Assembly: GCA_035048815.1 (NCBI GenBank)
Contig: JAUCBN010000028.1
Coordinates: 10,285,001-10,349,000 of the forward strand
Reading direction: 5' to 3'
Length of the DNA: 64,000 nt
Source: Abelmoschus esculentus
Taxonomy: Eukaryota > Streptophyta > Magnoliopsida > Malvales > Malvaceae
A program made the position numbers and the translations under genes. Of the stretch, positions 23,328 to 35,199 are shown in pieces (the first letter of the stretch is position 1; the number at the start of each line of letters is the position of its first letter). The notes beneath the pieces are model-generated. The model did not search any database. It saw only the letters and a program-made list of their open reading frames with translations, and had not been told where the DNA came from.

Positions 23328-23784
23328 CTCGTTAAGAACTTGAGTAGAGTTTGAGCTTTATTTGAGCCTAATCGAGTTAAGTGTTGACCAATCTTTGACC
23401 GTATTAGTCTCAAGTAACTCTTGTACGTCATGTCTTATTTAAAGCCTAATGAAGGAATAAACTTTATATACAATTTGTGTAAACTCAAGCTTGTTAATTT
23501 TAGGGTTTAATGTGTTAATGTAGGGTTTAAGACTTATGTTTAAGGTTTAAACTTTAGGGTTTTAAGTTTAGATTTTAAATTATAAAAAATAAAAAAAATA
23601 GTATATTTATATTTTCGAGTAGCTCGTGAGATTTTTAAACCGAGTATCATATAGATAGGCTTGGCCCGTCAAGAACTCGAGCCAAGTTCAAGCTCAAGCA
23701 AAGTTCAATCAAGTCGAGTTTTGACGAAGCTTTAATCGAGTCAAGCTTGAGTAGATTGCGATCTGTCTTATCTCATTTGCAGCC
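23328..23784. other. TE2 target-site flank, low complexity
   Basis: Begins with the TE2 duplication ctcgt, then GAGTTTGAGC / CTCGAG-type words like those at 9700-9856. 23490-23580 is AT-rich with several loose AGGGTTTA (telomere-like) words that do not form a regular tandem array. No gene is seen. Confidence 0.5.
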
Positions 23785-24274
23785 TAATGCATGTTAGATA
23801 TGCACAATTTTAGTATAAGTGAACACGTCGTCAAGTAATAAAATGATAAGTATCAAGTATCGTCTCCTCAGGGATTGATATACTTAATATGCCTCCTTTG
23901 ATCTTCTTGCTCTGTAAAAGAAAATATAAACACAAGTGAATTGGGGGTGTGATTTATCTAAATAATAAAAACTAAATAAATGTAAAATAAGATAAGGAAG
24001 ATGGCCAAGATCCAATTGTGCAGTATAGTGGATTTTATCAACTCGTATCTGTCCAATGCAATTGTATAATACTGCCTCGGCAGGATTGCAGATTACTGCC
24101 TCGAAAATGAAGATACTTGTCTGCCGTGGCAATCCCTTGCTCTTGGGCAAACTTTACCAAAGTTCGGCAAAGTGTCCTTAGATGACTCGCTTATCCCTAA
24201 GTCGAAGTACTGTTGATGACCAACCTTGATGATACCTCTCGGTGTGAATCAATTATAATCACCAACCAATCCCA
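23785..24274 (-). repeat. 3' LTR of TE4, left part
   Basis: Starts TAATGCATGTTAGATATGC (decayed TGATGCATGC) and is homologous to the TE3, TE7 and TE11 LTRs. A perfect CTGCCTCGGCAG lies at 24072-24083. It is cut at 24274 by the solo LTR TE5. Confidence 0.85.
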
Positions 24275-25714
24275 TGTTAGAGTATGCACAAAGACCAATC
24301 ATATAATGATTGTATGGATACTTTTATTTACCAATTTTATTGAATAAAGACATTGCCATTGTTGTTTTCAGATATATGTGTCACATAAACTGAGAAACAA
24401 TAAGGTCCATATAATAATATATGTATTATTATTAAAAGATCCTTAGTCAAGTATTATTATGGGTATGGACAATAATAATACGCTTAAGACTAACATGTGA
24501 TAAATTGATGACAATGAGTTGTCATTGATATAGAGATGTCAGAATTAATACATGAATATATTAGTAGAGAATAATATATTGGATTAACCCACTATGAGCA
24601 TATATCTTGGATTATTATGTGACGGTCACGATATTGCTCATAGTGACAACTATATGTATAATCCTTAGACTTAAGATTACTACTATCTCAACATATGTTG
24701 TTTTATGTTTTGATGCAGTTAAATGTGTTTCGTAATTACTTACACTATAAAAACTGACATTGGATATATTACAATATATGTAGTGAGATGTGAATAATCA
24801 AGATAGGATTTGTCCTTCCTACATAATAGGAAAATATATCAAAGGCCACTTGATTGAGTGAGACTAAAAATGCATGGCCATGCTTGAATATGTTGATATG
24901 AGATATCAAAAATTATTCATTAATAGTAGTCCACTCTAGATATCAAGAAACACTAATAATAGGCTATACAAGTGTGATTATTCCAAGACTTGTGCCTATT
25001 AAAGATATAAAAGGACAAAAGGATATAATACATTAAAAGAGTTGGTCACGGACATGATACATCGAATCATGATCTCTTGTAACTTAGATGACAATGATAT
25101 ATTGCTAGATGTCACTCATTATTTTTAATATTAGAATTGTTCTAATATTATTACTAACGTTACAATGAGCCTACAAGGTCACACCAAATGGTTGAAACAG
25201 AGCAAAAATATATAAGTATAAGTAGATTATATTTAATACCGAATTTTAAATAAAGAATATAATTAAAGTAATTATATCCCTTTTAAATTCGAATTAAATA
25301 TAGATTCTGATATTTAAGGAATTAATTAAAGTAATTATTTCCTATAAACCAAATCAGAATCAAACTCTTATACCTAGGGTTACACCTATATAAAGGATCA
25401 ATTGGTCTAGCAGCCAAAATAGAGAATTCCGAATTCCAAACCCTAGAATCAAGAGAAACAGTTTTTGAGATTTGCTCTCTTAACCGGGTGAACTGAGTAG
25501 AGGCCGAGACGATATTCGTGGAGGCTAAAGATTCAAATTTTTGAACAATCGTGGTTATCACAAATCTAGTTGTTGTTTTTGCTGCTTATCAAGGAACCCA
25601 ATGTAAGTCATCGTATCTCTTACTCTCGATTTTGGATTAAACGTACATGGATCACTGGAAAGACCATCGTAATTTTGTTCCGCTGCACCATGGGGTGTGC
25701 CGGCGGTCCCAACA
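24275..25714 (+). mobile_element. TE5: Copia-type solo LTR
   Basis: 1440-bp insert starting TGTTAGAGTATGC and ending CCCAACA. It is flanked by the 5-bp duplication tccca (24270-24274 and 25715-25719) inside the TE4 LTR. The plus-strand TATA box TATATAAAGG (25387-25396) sits in the usual place, about 320 bp before the LTR end. There is no internal region and no second LTR, so this is what remains after LTR-LTR recombination. The short open frames inside it are not genes. Termini are of the TGTT...AACA Copia style; the lineage cannot be fixed from an LTR. Confidence 0.85.
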
Positions 25715-26560
25715 TCCCACACTTCTATTAGCCGCTGAAACTCTAAACCTATCCCTAGGCCGAGTTAGTGTTCCATGGCAGAAATACCGTACTTATTCCT
25801 TTCGTGAATCTAACTCTCATGATATTAGATAAATGGATGACTTAAAAACTTCTCTCCTGAGCTTGAATGTAAGAATAAGGAATGACGAAGAATAAGCAAA
25901 CTTTAATATTTTATTGCATTAGAAACAAGAAACAAAGTTTTACTTCCTCACACTAATACTTTACAACCTTCACCTAAGCCTAAACAAAACTAGAACATAA
26001 TGTAGAAGAAAAGAAAAACTAAAACTAAGCTCTTTAATTCTATGAATTGGCCGAATCTAATATATGTAGAGTCGAGTTCTTTTTCTCCTTGGGACGGCTA
26101 GATCTTAGATAGGCTTGGCCTAGGGCAAACCTTTCCAAAGTATAATACAACTTGGAGTAGGGAACAAGTCATGTACATAGGTCAAATATTTCTAAGTTTA
26201 ATTCTTCTAGAAGGTTTTCCCGCGTGACCTTGTCTTTGGGCTTCCCTTGTGCTATCCAGCTTCGATCCTTGGGCTTCTTATCCTCATTTTTCTCCTCAGT
26301 TTGCCTGCCATATTGTTACTTGTCCTTTGCTGCCTCGGCATCAGGTCCTACCTCGGCCTCAGCTTGCTGCCGCGACAATACTTTTTCCTGCACATATACA
26401 AAAATTACAGTAAAGTATACATTTTCTATAAATATTATCTTTAATAGCATAATCCCTGAATATATCACATTAAGTATATGCATTGGTTCAAGTAGGTGTA
26501 GAATTGATGATTAATGCCCATGAAAAGTGTAGAAAGTGATAGTGAATTGAGCACTTATCA
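25715..26560 (-). repeat. 3' LTR of TE4, right part
   Basis: Resumes with tccca and continues the Athila-like LTR to the terminal ACTTATCA at 26560. The promoter TATA is mutated (minus TATCTAAG near 26105). Confidence 0.85.
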
Positions 26561-26578
26561 CACCCCCAAACTCGAACT

Positions 26579-26598
26579 ATTGCTTGTCCTCAAGCAAT
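26579..26598 (-). promoter_or_regulatory. Terminal hairpin and polypurine tract (TE4)
   Basis: Minus strand ATTGCTTGAGGACAAGCAAT, a perfect 8-bp stem with AGGA loop, followed by AGTTCGAGTTTGGGGGTG ending at the LTR boundary 26561. Confidence 0.7.
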
Positions 26599-26798
26599 GC
26601 AAACTATCAATTTGTCAAACTTTATTCCTTGTTGGTTTTATGTTTCCGTCTATTCTCCCCACCATAATTATTTCTATTCCAAGTTTTGTGAGTGTGTGCA
26701 TTTTTGTGGACAAGTTTGATTAAGGGCCTTCTTAGATAAATTCTAAGTTCAAGACAAATAGACTTGGATTTAGTGTACTCCTTTTAAAACAACAATTT

Positions 26799-26949
26799 CT
26801 TAAGCCAATTTCGGGCACCTCAAGGATTGTGTTTTCTCCTTCTTATTTTCTTATTTCTTTTGCTATTCTTTTGAACATACTAGAGCCAATTTCAGCCACC
26901 TCTAGTATGAAGAAGAGTATTTCCTAGAGCCAGTTATATGCACCTCTAG
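26799..26949 (-). promoter_or_regulatory. Three-hairpin 3' region of TE4
   Basis: 26-nt units at 26924-26949, 26880-26905 and 26799-26824, in the same order and spacing as in TE3 and TE7. Confidence 0.6.
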
Positions 26950-27308
26950 TCACCTTTCCAAAGATCTAAGTCTTTATCACCTAAGTTTATTAAAAGAATT
27001 TCTATAGCCAAACAAATCCCAAAAGTGTTTTTAAGTTCAACCTTATAGTAAGTTTCTAAGTTTTTCTCCTTAAGTATCCTAGAATTAAGCCTTCAAGAAC
27101 CTAACTATGGCAAGGACAAAGATTTCTATTACCTTAAATAATAAACTAAAACAATACTGATGATGGGCATTGCAAAAGTATGGACAACAAATTCAAGTAA
27201 AGTGGTGGACAAAAGAAAAAAATATTATCACGAAAAACTCCCTTTTCATGGCAAGGCTGTGGCAGTGGGTTACCTCGGTAGTGGCTCTACACCCCCAAAC
27301 TCAAACCA

Positions 27309-27326
27309 AGCATTGTCCTCAATGCT
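27309..27326 (-). promoter_or_regulatory. Second hairpin/purine module after ORF2 (TE4)
   Basis: Minus strand AGCATTGAGGACAATGCT followed by TGGTTTGAGTTTGGGGGTG, about 70 bp past the ORF2 stop. Confidence 0.65.
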
Positions 27327-27392
27327 TTAAGTAGTGGCCAACAGTAGGCAATATAAAAAGGAAACAATCAATTATAAAAGTATCATAAAAAA

Positions 27393-28904
27393 TTATAAGG
27401 ACTCAGAAGAGTTATCCTGCATAATTAATTTTCTAGATCTTGTTGCCGATTGCTGCATCCTTAGTGATGGCGATGGCTTTGCTTTTCTCGGTGGTTGAAC
27501 TCTTGTGGGTGTTTTTCGTTGCATGGGAGCGTTCACCTCTTCTTATCCTTCATCTTCGGTCTCCATTATATCAGTCCCTCCAACATTCTCTGGATCTACC
27601 CTGACATTGTGAATGCTTGGCTCAGTAGCGTCTGAAAAATGATGTACATAGGCATCTATCTCAGCTGATAGACTGTCCATTGGGATTGGGGATCTTGGGG
27701 TAGTGCTAAAGACTACCCTCTTCTTGGAAGGTCTTCTGCTGCAGATGATGTCACGGCAGAATCTGCTGCACTAGATGGGCAAACAACGTGAAACTGTTGC
27801 TGAGGGCCTGTGGGGAAGAATGGTCTCGGTCCTCCTGGAGTTGGTGTTGTCTCTGTGTAGGGTGCAACTTTCACGAACATGTTGGTTGGGAATTTTGGAA
27901 ACTTCACCCCTTGATCTGAAACGTTGTGGCGCATCATTTGAGCAAGTGTGTTGTTGAAGTCTCTTTGATACTTCATGTATCTCTGCTGCCTAAGATCCAT
28001 GGCTGCCATATTTTATAGAATCTCCTGGTATGGGTCTGCTACGGTAGTGGTTTGGGTAGTGTCAGGCATGTCTATCGTGTATTAGGCCCCAACAGTAGTG
28101 TCGGCAGTGAACTACTGCGGAGTTGCCTGGACTGGTTCTATCTGCGTAATCTGCATGATCTTATGGCAGAATTCTCTAGTCCATCCTTTTCTTTGGGGTG
28201 TGAATTCATCTGTCTTGGTAGGGGTACACCTGCAGCATTACAAATACTAGTGATTAAAAAAGGGAAATACTTTGCCTTTATCCTTCTTACCGCATTTGTA
28301 AATTTCTCGCAAAATGTTTTCTCCCTTGTTGATGCTCCTTTTGTTGATGATCGATTGTATGAGCACTAATCTCTTTCGGTCCATCGAGCTACTATGGAAA
28401 GTTGGGATAAAGCGTCTCTTTACAAAAGTGTTCCAAAGTTTGGCCTCGGGTTTCAAACTTTGCCTTACTATGATCCTTTTTGGGCACCAGTCTCCCATGG
28501 GTATTGTCGTAGCAGAGGTCATCCTTTATCAGCTCGTAGTCTTGAGTGGTGATATCCTCCATAAATTCGATATGGATATCACGTATAGGGACAAGGCCGT
28601 AGAAGTTGTTAATTGTATCGGAATCGAGCGTGATAGGCCTACCTCGACAGTGGACAAAGAGAGAGTCCTTGCTAGGCACGTGCGTATAGAATTCTCGCAC
28701 GATGGTGGCATTGGTCTGGGAAGATTGTAGGCAAAAAATCTCTCATACTTGATATTTTATCTTTTTGAACAAGTAGTGTTTGATGCCGAAATCTTCTACT
28801 TCTAAATGTTGGAACCCTTGTTCCTCCCATAATTACCGAGCAATGAGCAATCTTTTGAATCGATCTTTGACAGTTGTTGGGGCAAAGCGTTTGTAGGTGG
28901 CCAT
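27393..28904 (-). pseudogene. ORF2 (TE4), broken
   Basis: The start at 28904 gives MATYKRFAPTTVKDRF. Recognisable blocks are LWEEQGFQHL, NATIVREFYTHVPSKDSLF, HCRGRPITLDSDTINNFYGL, FMEDITTQDYELIKDDLCY, KRLVLIQSIINKRSINKGE and a C-terminal part with DLRQQRYMKYQRDFNNTLAQ and GPRPFFPTGPQQQFHV. It ends at a TAA at 27393-27395 after a Ser/Glu tail. Breaks include a stop before LWEEQ, one near 28746, a frameshift around 28500 and a stop near 28247. Position and length match ORF2 of TE3. Function is unknown. Confidence 0.75.
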
Positions 28905-29063
28905 GAGTTAGTGTTGTGAGAGTTGATGTTCTTGGAGAATTTCTTGAAGAGTTACTGAAAATTGCAAGAAGGTAAGTAGGCAGAGAGTATTGTGAGAGCA
29001 AGATTAGCAAAGAAGTAAAGATAACAAGAATGTAAGAGTGAATAGTTCAAGAGGGAGAGATTG

Positions 29064-29073
29064 CTTATAAAGG
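29064..29073 (-). promoter_or_regulatory. Internal TATA box upstream of TE4 ORF2
   Basis: Minus strand CTTTATAAGC in a GGCCTTTATAAGC context, about 165 nt upstream of the ORF2 ATG, in the same place as in the sister elements but with one base changed. Confidence 0.5.
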
Positions 29074-29383
29074 CCTCGACAGTGTGATTGTTTTAATCCA
29101 CTAGCCATTTTATAGTCGTTTAACTTTTACTGTTGTTTGTATTTACTACCACGACGAGAATTTTGGCAGATAGCTGTTACACTGTTTCTGCCCGTTGAGA
29201 CTGCTACGGCTCTGACACTGTTTACTATCTCGTCAAAATTCCTGCTGTGAACTATTTCTCCTTTATTCTTGCTTATTATCCTAAAAAAAATTAAAAAAAA
29301 ACAAGAAAATTAATTAAAGATTATAGAAGGTAAATCTAAACTAAACTATTCGTAATATAATAAGAAAAGTAGAAGGGGAGAGA

Positions 29384-31580
29384 TTATGTTACTGGTGGAG
29401 TGCATGCAAATGCATGTCCCAATCTGATTATCTCTTGTTGGCCAGAGTTATCCTTTAAGTGTTGACCATTGGCTTTAGGTTCATCCCTTCTTTTTCTGAT
29501 CTTTCCTGCACCCTGTTTGTTTGGACAATATGTTGTGCTGTTGGTTTTCTTCACATCCGCCTTAATTTTCCTACCAAAAATTCTGACATAGCAAATATCT
29601 AATTTTTTGTCGAGCAAGCTGCCCAGGTAGTAACTGTTGAAACAGGATACCTTTGCATCTGTAGTGTGAAGAGCTTTGCACTCTTCTACGTCATCATACC
29701 TTTTTAGATTGTGGAAGGCATTGAGTTTAACTTGTTGGTCATTGACCCTCATAGTCAACTCTCCTTTTTCCACATTAATTAACGTTCGTCTAGTGGAAAG
29801 GAAATGTCTCCCAAGGATAATTGGTGCATTCTCATCTGCTTCACAATCAAGGACAAGAAAATCAGCAGGAAAAATAAATTTATCTACTCTTACCAGTATG
29901 TCCTCAAATTTTCCTTCGGGTTACACGTATGATTGATCCGCAAGTTGGAGCATCACAGTAGTCGATTTTGTACTTCCAATTCCAAGCTTTTGAAAGACGG
30001 ATTTGGGCATTAGATTGATGCTTGCTCCAAGGTCGCATAGGGCCTTACCTTCACAGTGGTTACCAATTGTACAAGGTATTGTAAAGCATCCAAGATCCTT
30101 AAATTTTGGTGGCATGTGATTATGTAGCATTGCCATACATCCTTTTGTAGCAGCCACTGTATCAAACTCATCAAGCTTTTTTCTCTTAGACACAATATCT
30201 TTCAAGAACTTAGCATAATTGAGAGTTTGTTCAATTGCCTCTACAAAGGATAAGTTAATGTGGATTTGCTTTAGAATATCAAGAAATTTCTTAAATTGAT
30301 GGTTTTATTTTTGCTTTTTCAACCTTTATGGGAAAGGTGATGGTGGTCTTATCTCTTTCAGGGTTTCTTTGGTTTGGAATTTAATACCTGGAACCACTAT
30401 CTCTATCACTGTCTCAGCAGCTAGTTCAGGTACTGTCGAGCTCTCTACTGGGCCAGTATTCTCATGATCACTTTGTTCAGCCTCCATGTCCTCTTTTTCT
30501 AGTTCTTTTATGGGGACTTTGGATGCTGAGCTTTCTACCTTTTCTTTTAGCTGTAGATCACTTCTGGTAGTGATTGCTTTGCATTGTTCATGAACCATTA
30601 CCTTAGCAACTTCGATATTGCTAGGTAATCCTCCTTGTGGTTTAGTATTGATATTTTGGGAAAACTGCCCAACCTGAGTTTTCAATTCCTTGATAGCCGC
30701 CTCTTGATTTTGTAACCTCATCTCAATTCTATTGATGAATGCATCTGTTCTTTTTATGAAGTTACTGTTCTCTGCCATGTAGATTCAGTTTTCATCATGA
30801 ATGTTTTCAGAGAATTTTCTAGAGAACTTACAGTATTTTGCTGATGCATCTAATACTACGACAGAGATTGCTGGACTTGCTGCTACGGCAGATGTTGTAT
30901 TTGTTGTTGGAATCCAGGTGGTTGAGTAGTTTGATTTAAGGCATTGTTTTGATTGCTTCATGAATAGTTTGGATGTCTCTTCTATGAGGGATTGTATGTG
31001 TTGGACATCATATTGTTTCTATTGTAATTTCCAACATACATGTTGGCCTCTTGATTCATACACTCAAAAGAATTGTGGTTACCTCCATATAAATTGCAGT
31101 AGGAATCCATGGCTTTGACCTCATGGGTATTCTATTGTAGTTGCATGTTCTGCACCATCTTGGTAAGAGAGGCCAATTGTGTTGCCACTGAATTTGATGT
31201 TTCTAATTCGTTCACTGTAGCTTGGCGTCTTACTCCTCCTCACCTAGATGTAGGAAATTGATAATCGTTCTTTGCTAGTTTGTTCAGTATCTCAATAGCT
31301 TCCTCAGGTGCTTTATCCATGAGTGTTCTTTGCTAGTTTGATGTTTTTGTAGCGTTCCCATGCCTCGTACATAGGTTTGTCATCAGCCTGTCGAAAAGAA
31401 GTAATCTCATTACGAATTCTATCATATAAATTTGTAGGATTAAAGCGCGTAATGAAATCTCGGCATAGTTCACTCCAAGATCCTATTGATCCTACTGGAA
31501 TGCTATTTAGTTAGGTATTTGCCCCATCCCTCAGTGAATAGGGGAACAACTTCAATCTTAAGACATCTTCATGCACTCCT
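29384..31580 (-). pseudogene. Gag-protease frame (TE4), truncated and broken
   Basis: The 5' end is lost at the 31580 junction inside the capsid domain. A further deletion near 31325-31340 removes the TLLD/ASANG part. The remaining gag C-terminus (MAENSNFIKRTDAF, MRLQNQEAAIKELKTQVGQF, TTRSDLQLKEK), protease (CDLGASINLMPKSVFQKLGIG, catalytic Asp kept) and tail (MEKGELTMRVNDQQVKLNAF to FACTPPVT) all lie in one frame. That frame has stops at about 30326, 30308 and 29921. It ends at 29384, giving the natural C-terminus TPPVT. Confidence 0.8.
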
Positions 31581-31991
31581 ACTGAAATTTTCATTACAAG
31601 AATTTTGTGCAAGGATGATTTGGATGAGTTTGAGCCAAGGAAGAGTCCCTTCATCTTCATCCAAGAGAAAATTCATTGAAGGTCTTATTTATTCGCATAT
31701 TCAAGTCAATTCAAAGATGATTTTTATTCATACAAATGAAGGCCATCATTATGCAAATAATCAAGGCATTCAAGTCACTTCTTCATCATCTTTTGGAGGC
31801 TATTTCTACACATGAATACAAGCAATGAAGGACCTCTTAATGTATAATATTATACATACAAGAAGGTTAATTAGCTTGAGGATCAACATCGAATTGGAAG
31901 AGATACTCCCCTTTTTGCTACCAAAGTGTCTACATTCATCAAGTGTCCATTTTTACCCCTTTATCCCTATGAAAGAGCAAGACAAGGCAAC
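31581..31991 (+). repeat. TE6: fragment of a TE2-type LTR (left part)
   Basis: Collinear with about 10512-10921 of the TE2 5' LTR (shared block CTGAAATTTTCATTAC and onward). It is interrupted by TE7, whose duplicated target gcaac ends it, and continues at 52975-53100. Confidence 0.8.
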
Positions 31992-33345
31992 TGATAAGTG
32001 CTCAACTCACTATCAATTTCTATACTTTTCATGGGCATTTATCATCAAATCTACACCTACTTGAACCAATACATGGGCTTAATATGATATATTTTGGGAT
32101 TATGCTATTAAAGAATATATTTGTAGAAAAGGCGTGCTTTACTGCATTTTCTTATCTATGCAGGAACAAGTATTGCCGAGGTAGCAGAAGGAGGCCGAGG
32201 CAGGACCTGATGCCGAGGCAGCAGAGAAGAAAAAGACAATATGGCTGGCAACTGAAAGAGAAAATTGAGGAGAGCATTACTAAGCAAGAAGCCTAAGATT
32301 CGTAGTTTAACAACACAAGAAAAGCCCATAGACAAGGCCACGCGGGATTAAATCTTTTAGAAGATCAAACTTGAAAATATTTAACCTATGTGCATAACTT
32401 GTTCCCTACTCCAAGTTGTACTCTAATTAGGAAAGGTTTGCCCTAGGCCAAGCCTATATAAAGGCATAGTCGTCCGAGGGTTTAGAGGAGGCGAAAATTA
32501 GGCATGCGAAAATTAGAGAGAATTAGATAGACATATTTTGAGAGAGTCTTAGGAAGAATTCTTTCCATCATGTTCTAAGTTTTCTTAGGGTGTTGGTGAA
32601 GGTTGTTAAGTATTTGTGAGAGTAGATTGTATTTTGATTCTTATTTCAATGCAATAAAAAATCGATGTTTGCTTACTCTTTGCCATTCTTTGTTCTTGCA
32701 TCTAAGCCCGGGAAGGAAGTTTGTAAGTAATCCATTTGTATAGACTCGGGAGAGTTAGACTCACGAAAGGAGTAACTGCGGTATTCACTTAATTGAGGAT
32801 ACTAACTCGGCCTAGGGACAGGTTAAGAGTTTCAGCAGCTAAAAGAAGTGCGAGATTGATTGTTAGTTATAATTGATTAACACCGGGAGGTATCATCAAG
32901 GATTGACCTTCAACATCGTTTCGACTTAGGGATAATCCAAATCATACAAGGACACTTTGCCGAACTTTGGTAAACCTGCTCAAGAACAAGGGATTGCCGC
33001 GGCAGAGGACATTGTTGTTGCCAAGACATTATCTGCAGTACTGCTGAGGCAGTGCAGTGCAATTGTATTGGAACAAGAATCAGATCAATCGAATCCATAA
33101 TACGACACAACTGGATCCTACCCCTCTCTCTCTCATAATTTTTATTACCCTAGTTAGCTTAGTTTATTAGTTAATTCAATATCAAATTAATTTGCATTTT
33201 TACTTTTCTTTTACAGAAGCAAGAAGATCAAAGGAAATATATTAAGTATACCAATCCATGTGGAGACGATATTCGATAAATGCTTATCAATTTATTACTT
33301 GACGACGTGTTCACTTGTACTTAATTGCGCGTCTTTTAGCATGCA
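31992..33345 (+). repeat. 5' LTR of TE7 (interrupted 3 bp before its end)
   Basis: Starts TGATAAGTGCTCAACTC. U3 has three closely spaced GCCGAGG palindrome copies (32174-32226), a TATA box TATATAAAGG (32455-32464) and U5 copies at 32994-33052. The chromovirus TE8 is inserted after 33345; the last 3 bp of this LTR are at 46187-46189. Confidence 0.9.
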
Positions 33346-33694
33346 TGTGACACCCTTGCCCCGGGTTAGGAGACAGAGGTGTCGACCAGACATTTGTACT
33401 TATAATTTAGATCAATCTTGAGTTTAATTCTAAAACGTTTCGGTAATTTTTTAAGTTAATTCAAGTCAAATGAATGTAATGGTTACCAATTTTGGGTCCA
33501 ATTTAAAACTTTTTCAATTACGATTATGCTCGTCCATTCTAAATTAACTATCATTTCAATTTGATCTTACCATTCAATATTAACGTACTATCTATCTAAG
33601 TCCCAATATAGATCTTAATTCAATTAGTTTAATCATCCCCTAATATTATCTTATCGATCAAGTCAATTTTCATTTTCAAATTTAACTACATTAG

Positions 33695-33990
33695 CTATAG
33701 GTATCGATACTCCTATAGGAAGGTATCGGAACAGGGGTATCGAACCGGGGTTCGATACAGGTTGTCTACGTTGACTCGTTGACCAAGGTTGAGTAGCCTG
33801 GTTCGATACTGGTATCGATACCATTTGTTACTAGAAGCTCCAGTATCGAACCAGATATCGATACTGGCCTTCTTCATGAATTCAAGGCTTAAGGTTTGGA
33901 AGCATGAAGGCTTGGTATCGAACCAAGCATCGATACAAAATGTTACTGCCAAGGATGGTATCGATACCCAAGCTAGTGGTATTGATACCA
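33695..33990. repeat. GGTATCGATACC-type repeat cluster in TE8 LTR
   Basis: About a dozen copies of GGTATCGAACC, GGTTCGATAC or the palindrome GGTATCGATACC in under 300 bp, in both orientations and irregularly spaced. Confidence 0.7.
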
Positions 33991-35199
33991 CTGCTCAAAC
34001 TTGACAAATTTCAAGCCTTTAAACACTTAAAAACATTTCTAAAGACCTTCATGTAGTCTCAAATCATCCCTAAACCTTAAGGGACATATATCTAACAAAC
34101 TAGGCATCCTTGGCAACTTACCTAGACCACTTACCAAGTCTAGATTCCTTAGTTCTAGCCATTGATCAAGCTAACACTTATGCTATTTCATCTTTCTTCA
34201 TGGAAATCAAACTAACATCTTTTTAACTTAAATGCATGCACACCTACCATATGCATGTGACAAAGGCCACTCTAGATGCAACCTTATGCCATCTCTAACC
34301 TTAAGAGACCCTTTTAGCATGTTTAGGCTTAAACTAACAACCTAACCATTGCATCTATTGTTCAATTCAATGCATGTACCATTATCTAATTCAATTCTAC
34401 TTTACCATTTCAAAAGCTAGCCAATGCATGACGTTGCCTTATGGCTTACAAACCAAGTCTATTAACATGACACATGCACATATATACACAAATCATGGGA
34501 CGTGCCCTCAAATGCATAGGCTAACAAAACATGCTTACTAATGCCACCATACTAGGAGTTAACAAGAGATCAAAATACCATACATTAGCTTGCTTTGTGC
34601 CCTTGCTTCGGTTCAATCTTGATCTAACTCTTTAGTTCGATTACCTGTTGTTTTAGGAAGGAGGAAACAAGAGAGTGTAAGTACTAAGAAGTACTTAGTG
34701 AGGCAGCCCTAATCTAACCATATTAGACATGATGCAATAACAAGTATAACATGCTTTAACCAAGCAAACAATTCTAATTCCTGATAGTAGTTCAATATGG
34801 CAATGGTGCAAACAATGTACAAGTTTATCATAGTTCACATGCTTCTCTTGTGTATCATTTCATTTATATCAATCAATGTTATAATCTATATGATCATGCT
34901 CTAACTAGCATAAAAATCAATGCATGTAACTCATTAGTCACTTTCAATTTCTCAAGCTTTTAATAAACAATTCACTTCAAGGGTTACTTATAACCATATG
35001 ATCATTTACAATATCAATAGTCAATTCACATTAAGTACTACACATAGCATCAATTTCATTTTAGTTCTCAATAACAATACATGATCCAATATCAATGCTT
35101 CTCAAGCCAATACATGTACATATAACTCATGTTTAATCATTTAGTCTTTCCATTAAGTTCATGTATTGCCTTGGTATAGTAGGACAAGGTAAGCGAGTC

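Larger units (their letters stand above)
23785..31580 (-). mobile_element. TE4: truncated pol-less Athila-like element
   Basis: Same plan as TE3 in minus orientation: 3' LTR (23785-26560, split by TE5), hairpin/purine module, three hairpins, ORF2, TATA box, gag-protease. The gag is cut at about 31580 in the middle of the capsid domain. The PBS and 5' LTR are missing, and the adjoining sequence is a fragment of a TE2-type LTR. No duplication can be assigned; the left flank is cagcc (23780-23784). Confidence 0.85.

Noticed and set aside
23503..23575. Interstitial telomere repeat
   Set aside because: AGGGTTTA words are irregular and embedded in AT-rich sequence; no tandem TTTAGGG array.
24275..25714. 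Autonomous small transposon or host gene first exon
   Set aside because: TG...CA ends, 5-bp duplication and TATA placement fit a Copia solo LTR; no coding capacity.
28314..28730. 138-codon open frame on the plus strand
   Set aside because: Antisense to ORF2 of TE4.
32084..32296. Open frame in the TE7 LTR (and its counterpart at 63937-63752 in the TE11 LTR) encoding RPRQDLMPRQQRRK-like repeats
   Set aside because: It lies upstream of the LTR TATA box and its apparent conservation follows from LTR DNA similarity and the CTGCC/GGCAG palindromes; no other support for a protein.
33789..34004. Open frames across the GGTATCGATACC cluster
   Set aside because: Produced by the repeat itself; both strands are open and the coding pattern is just the repeat unit.
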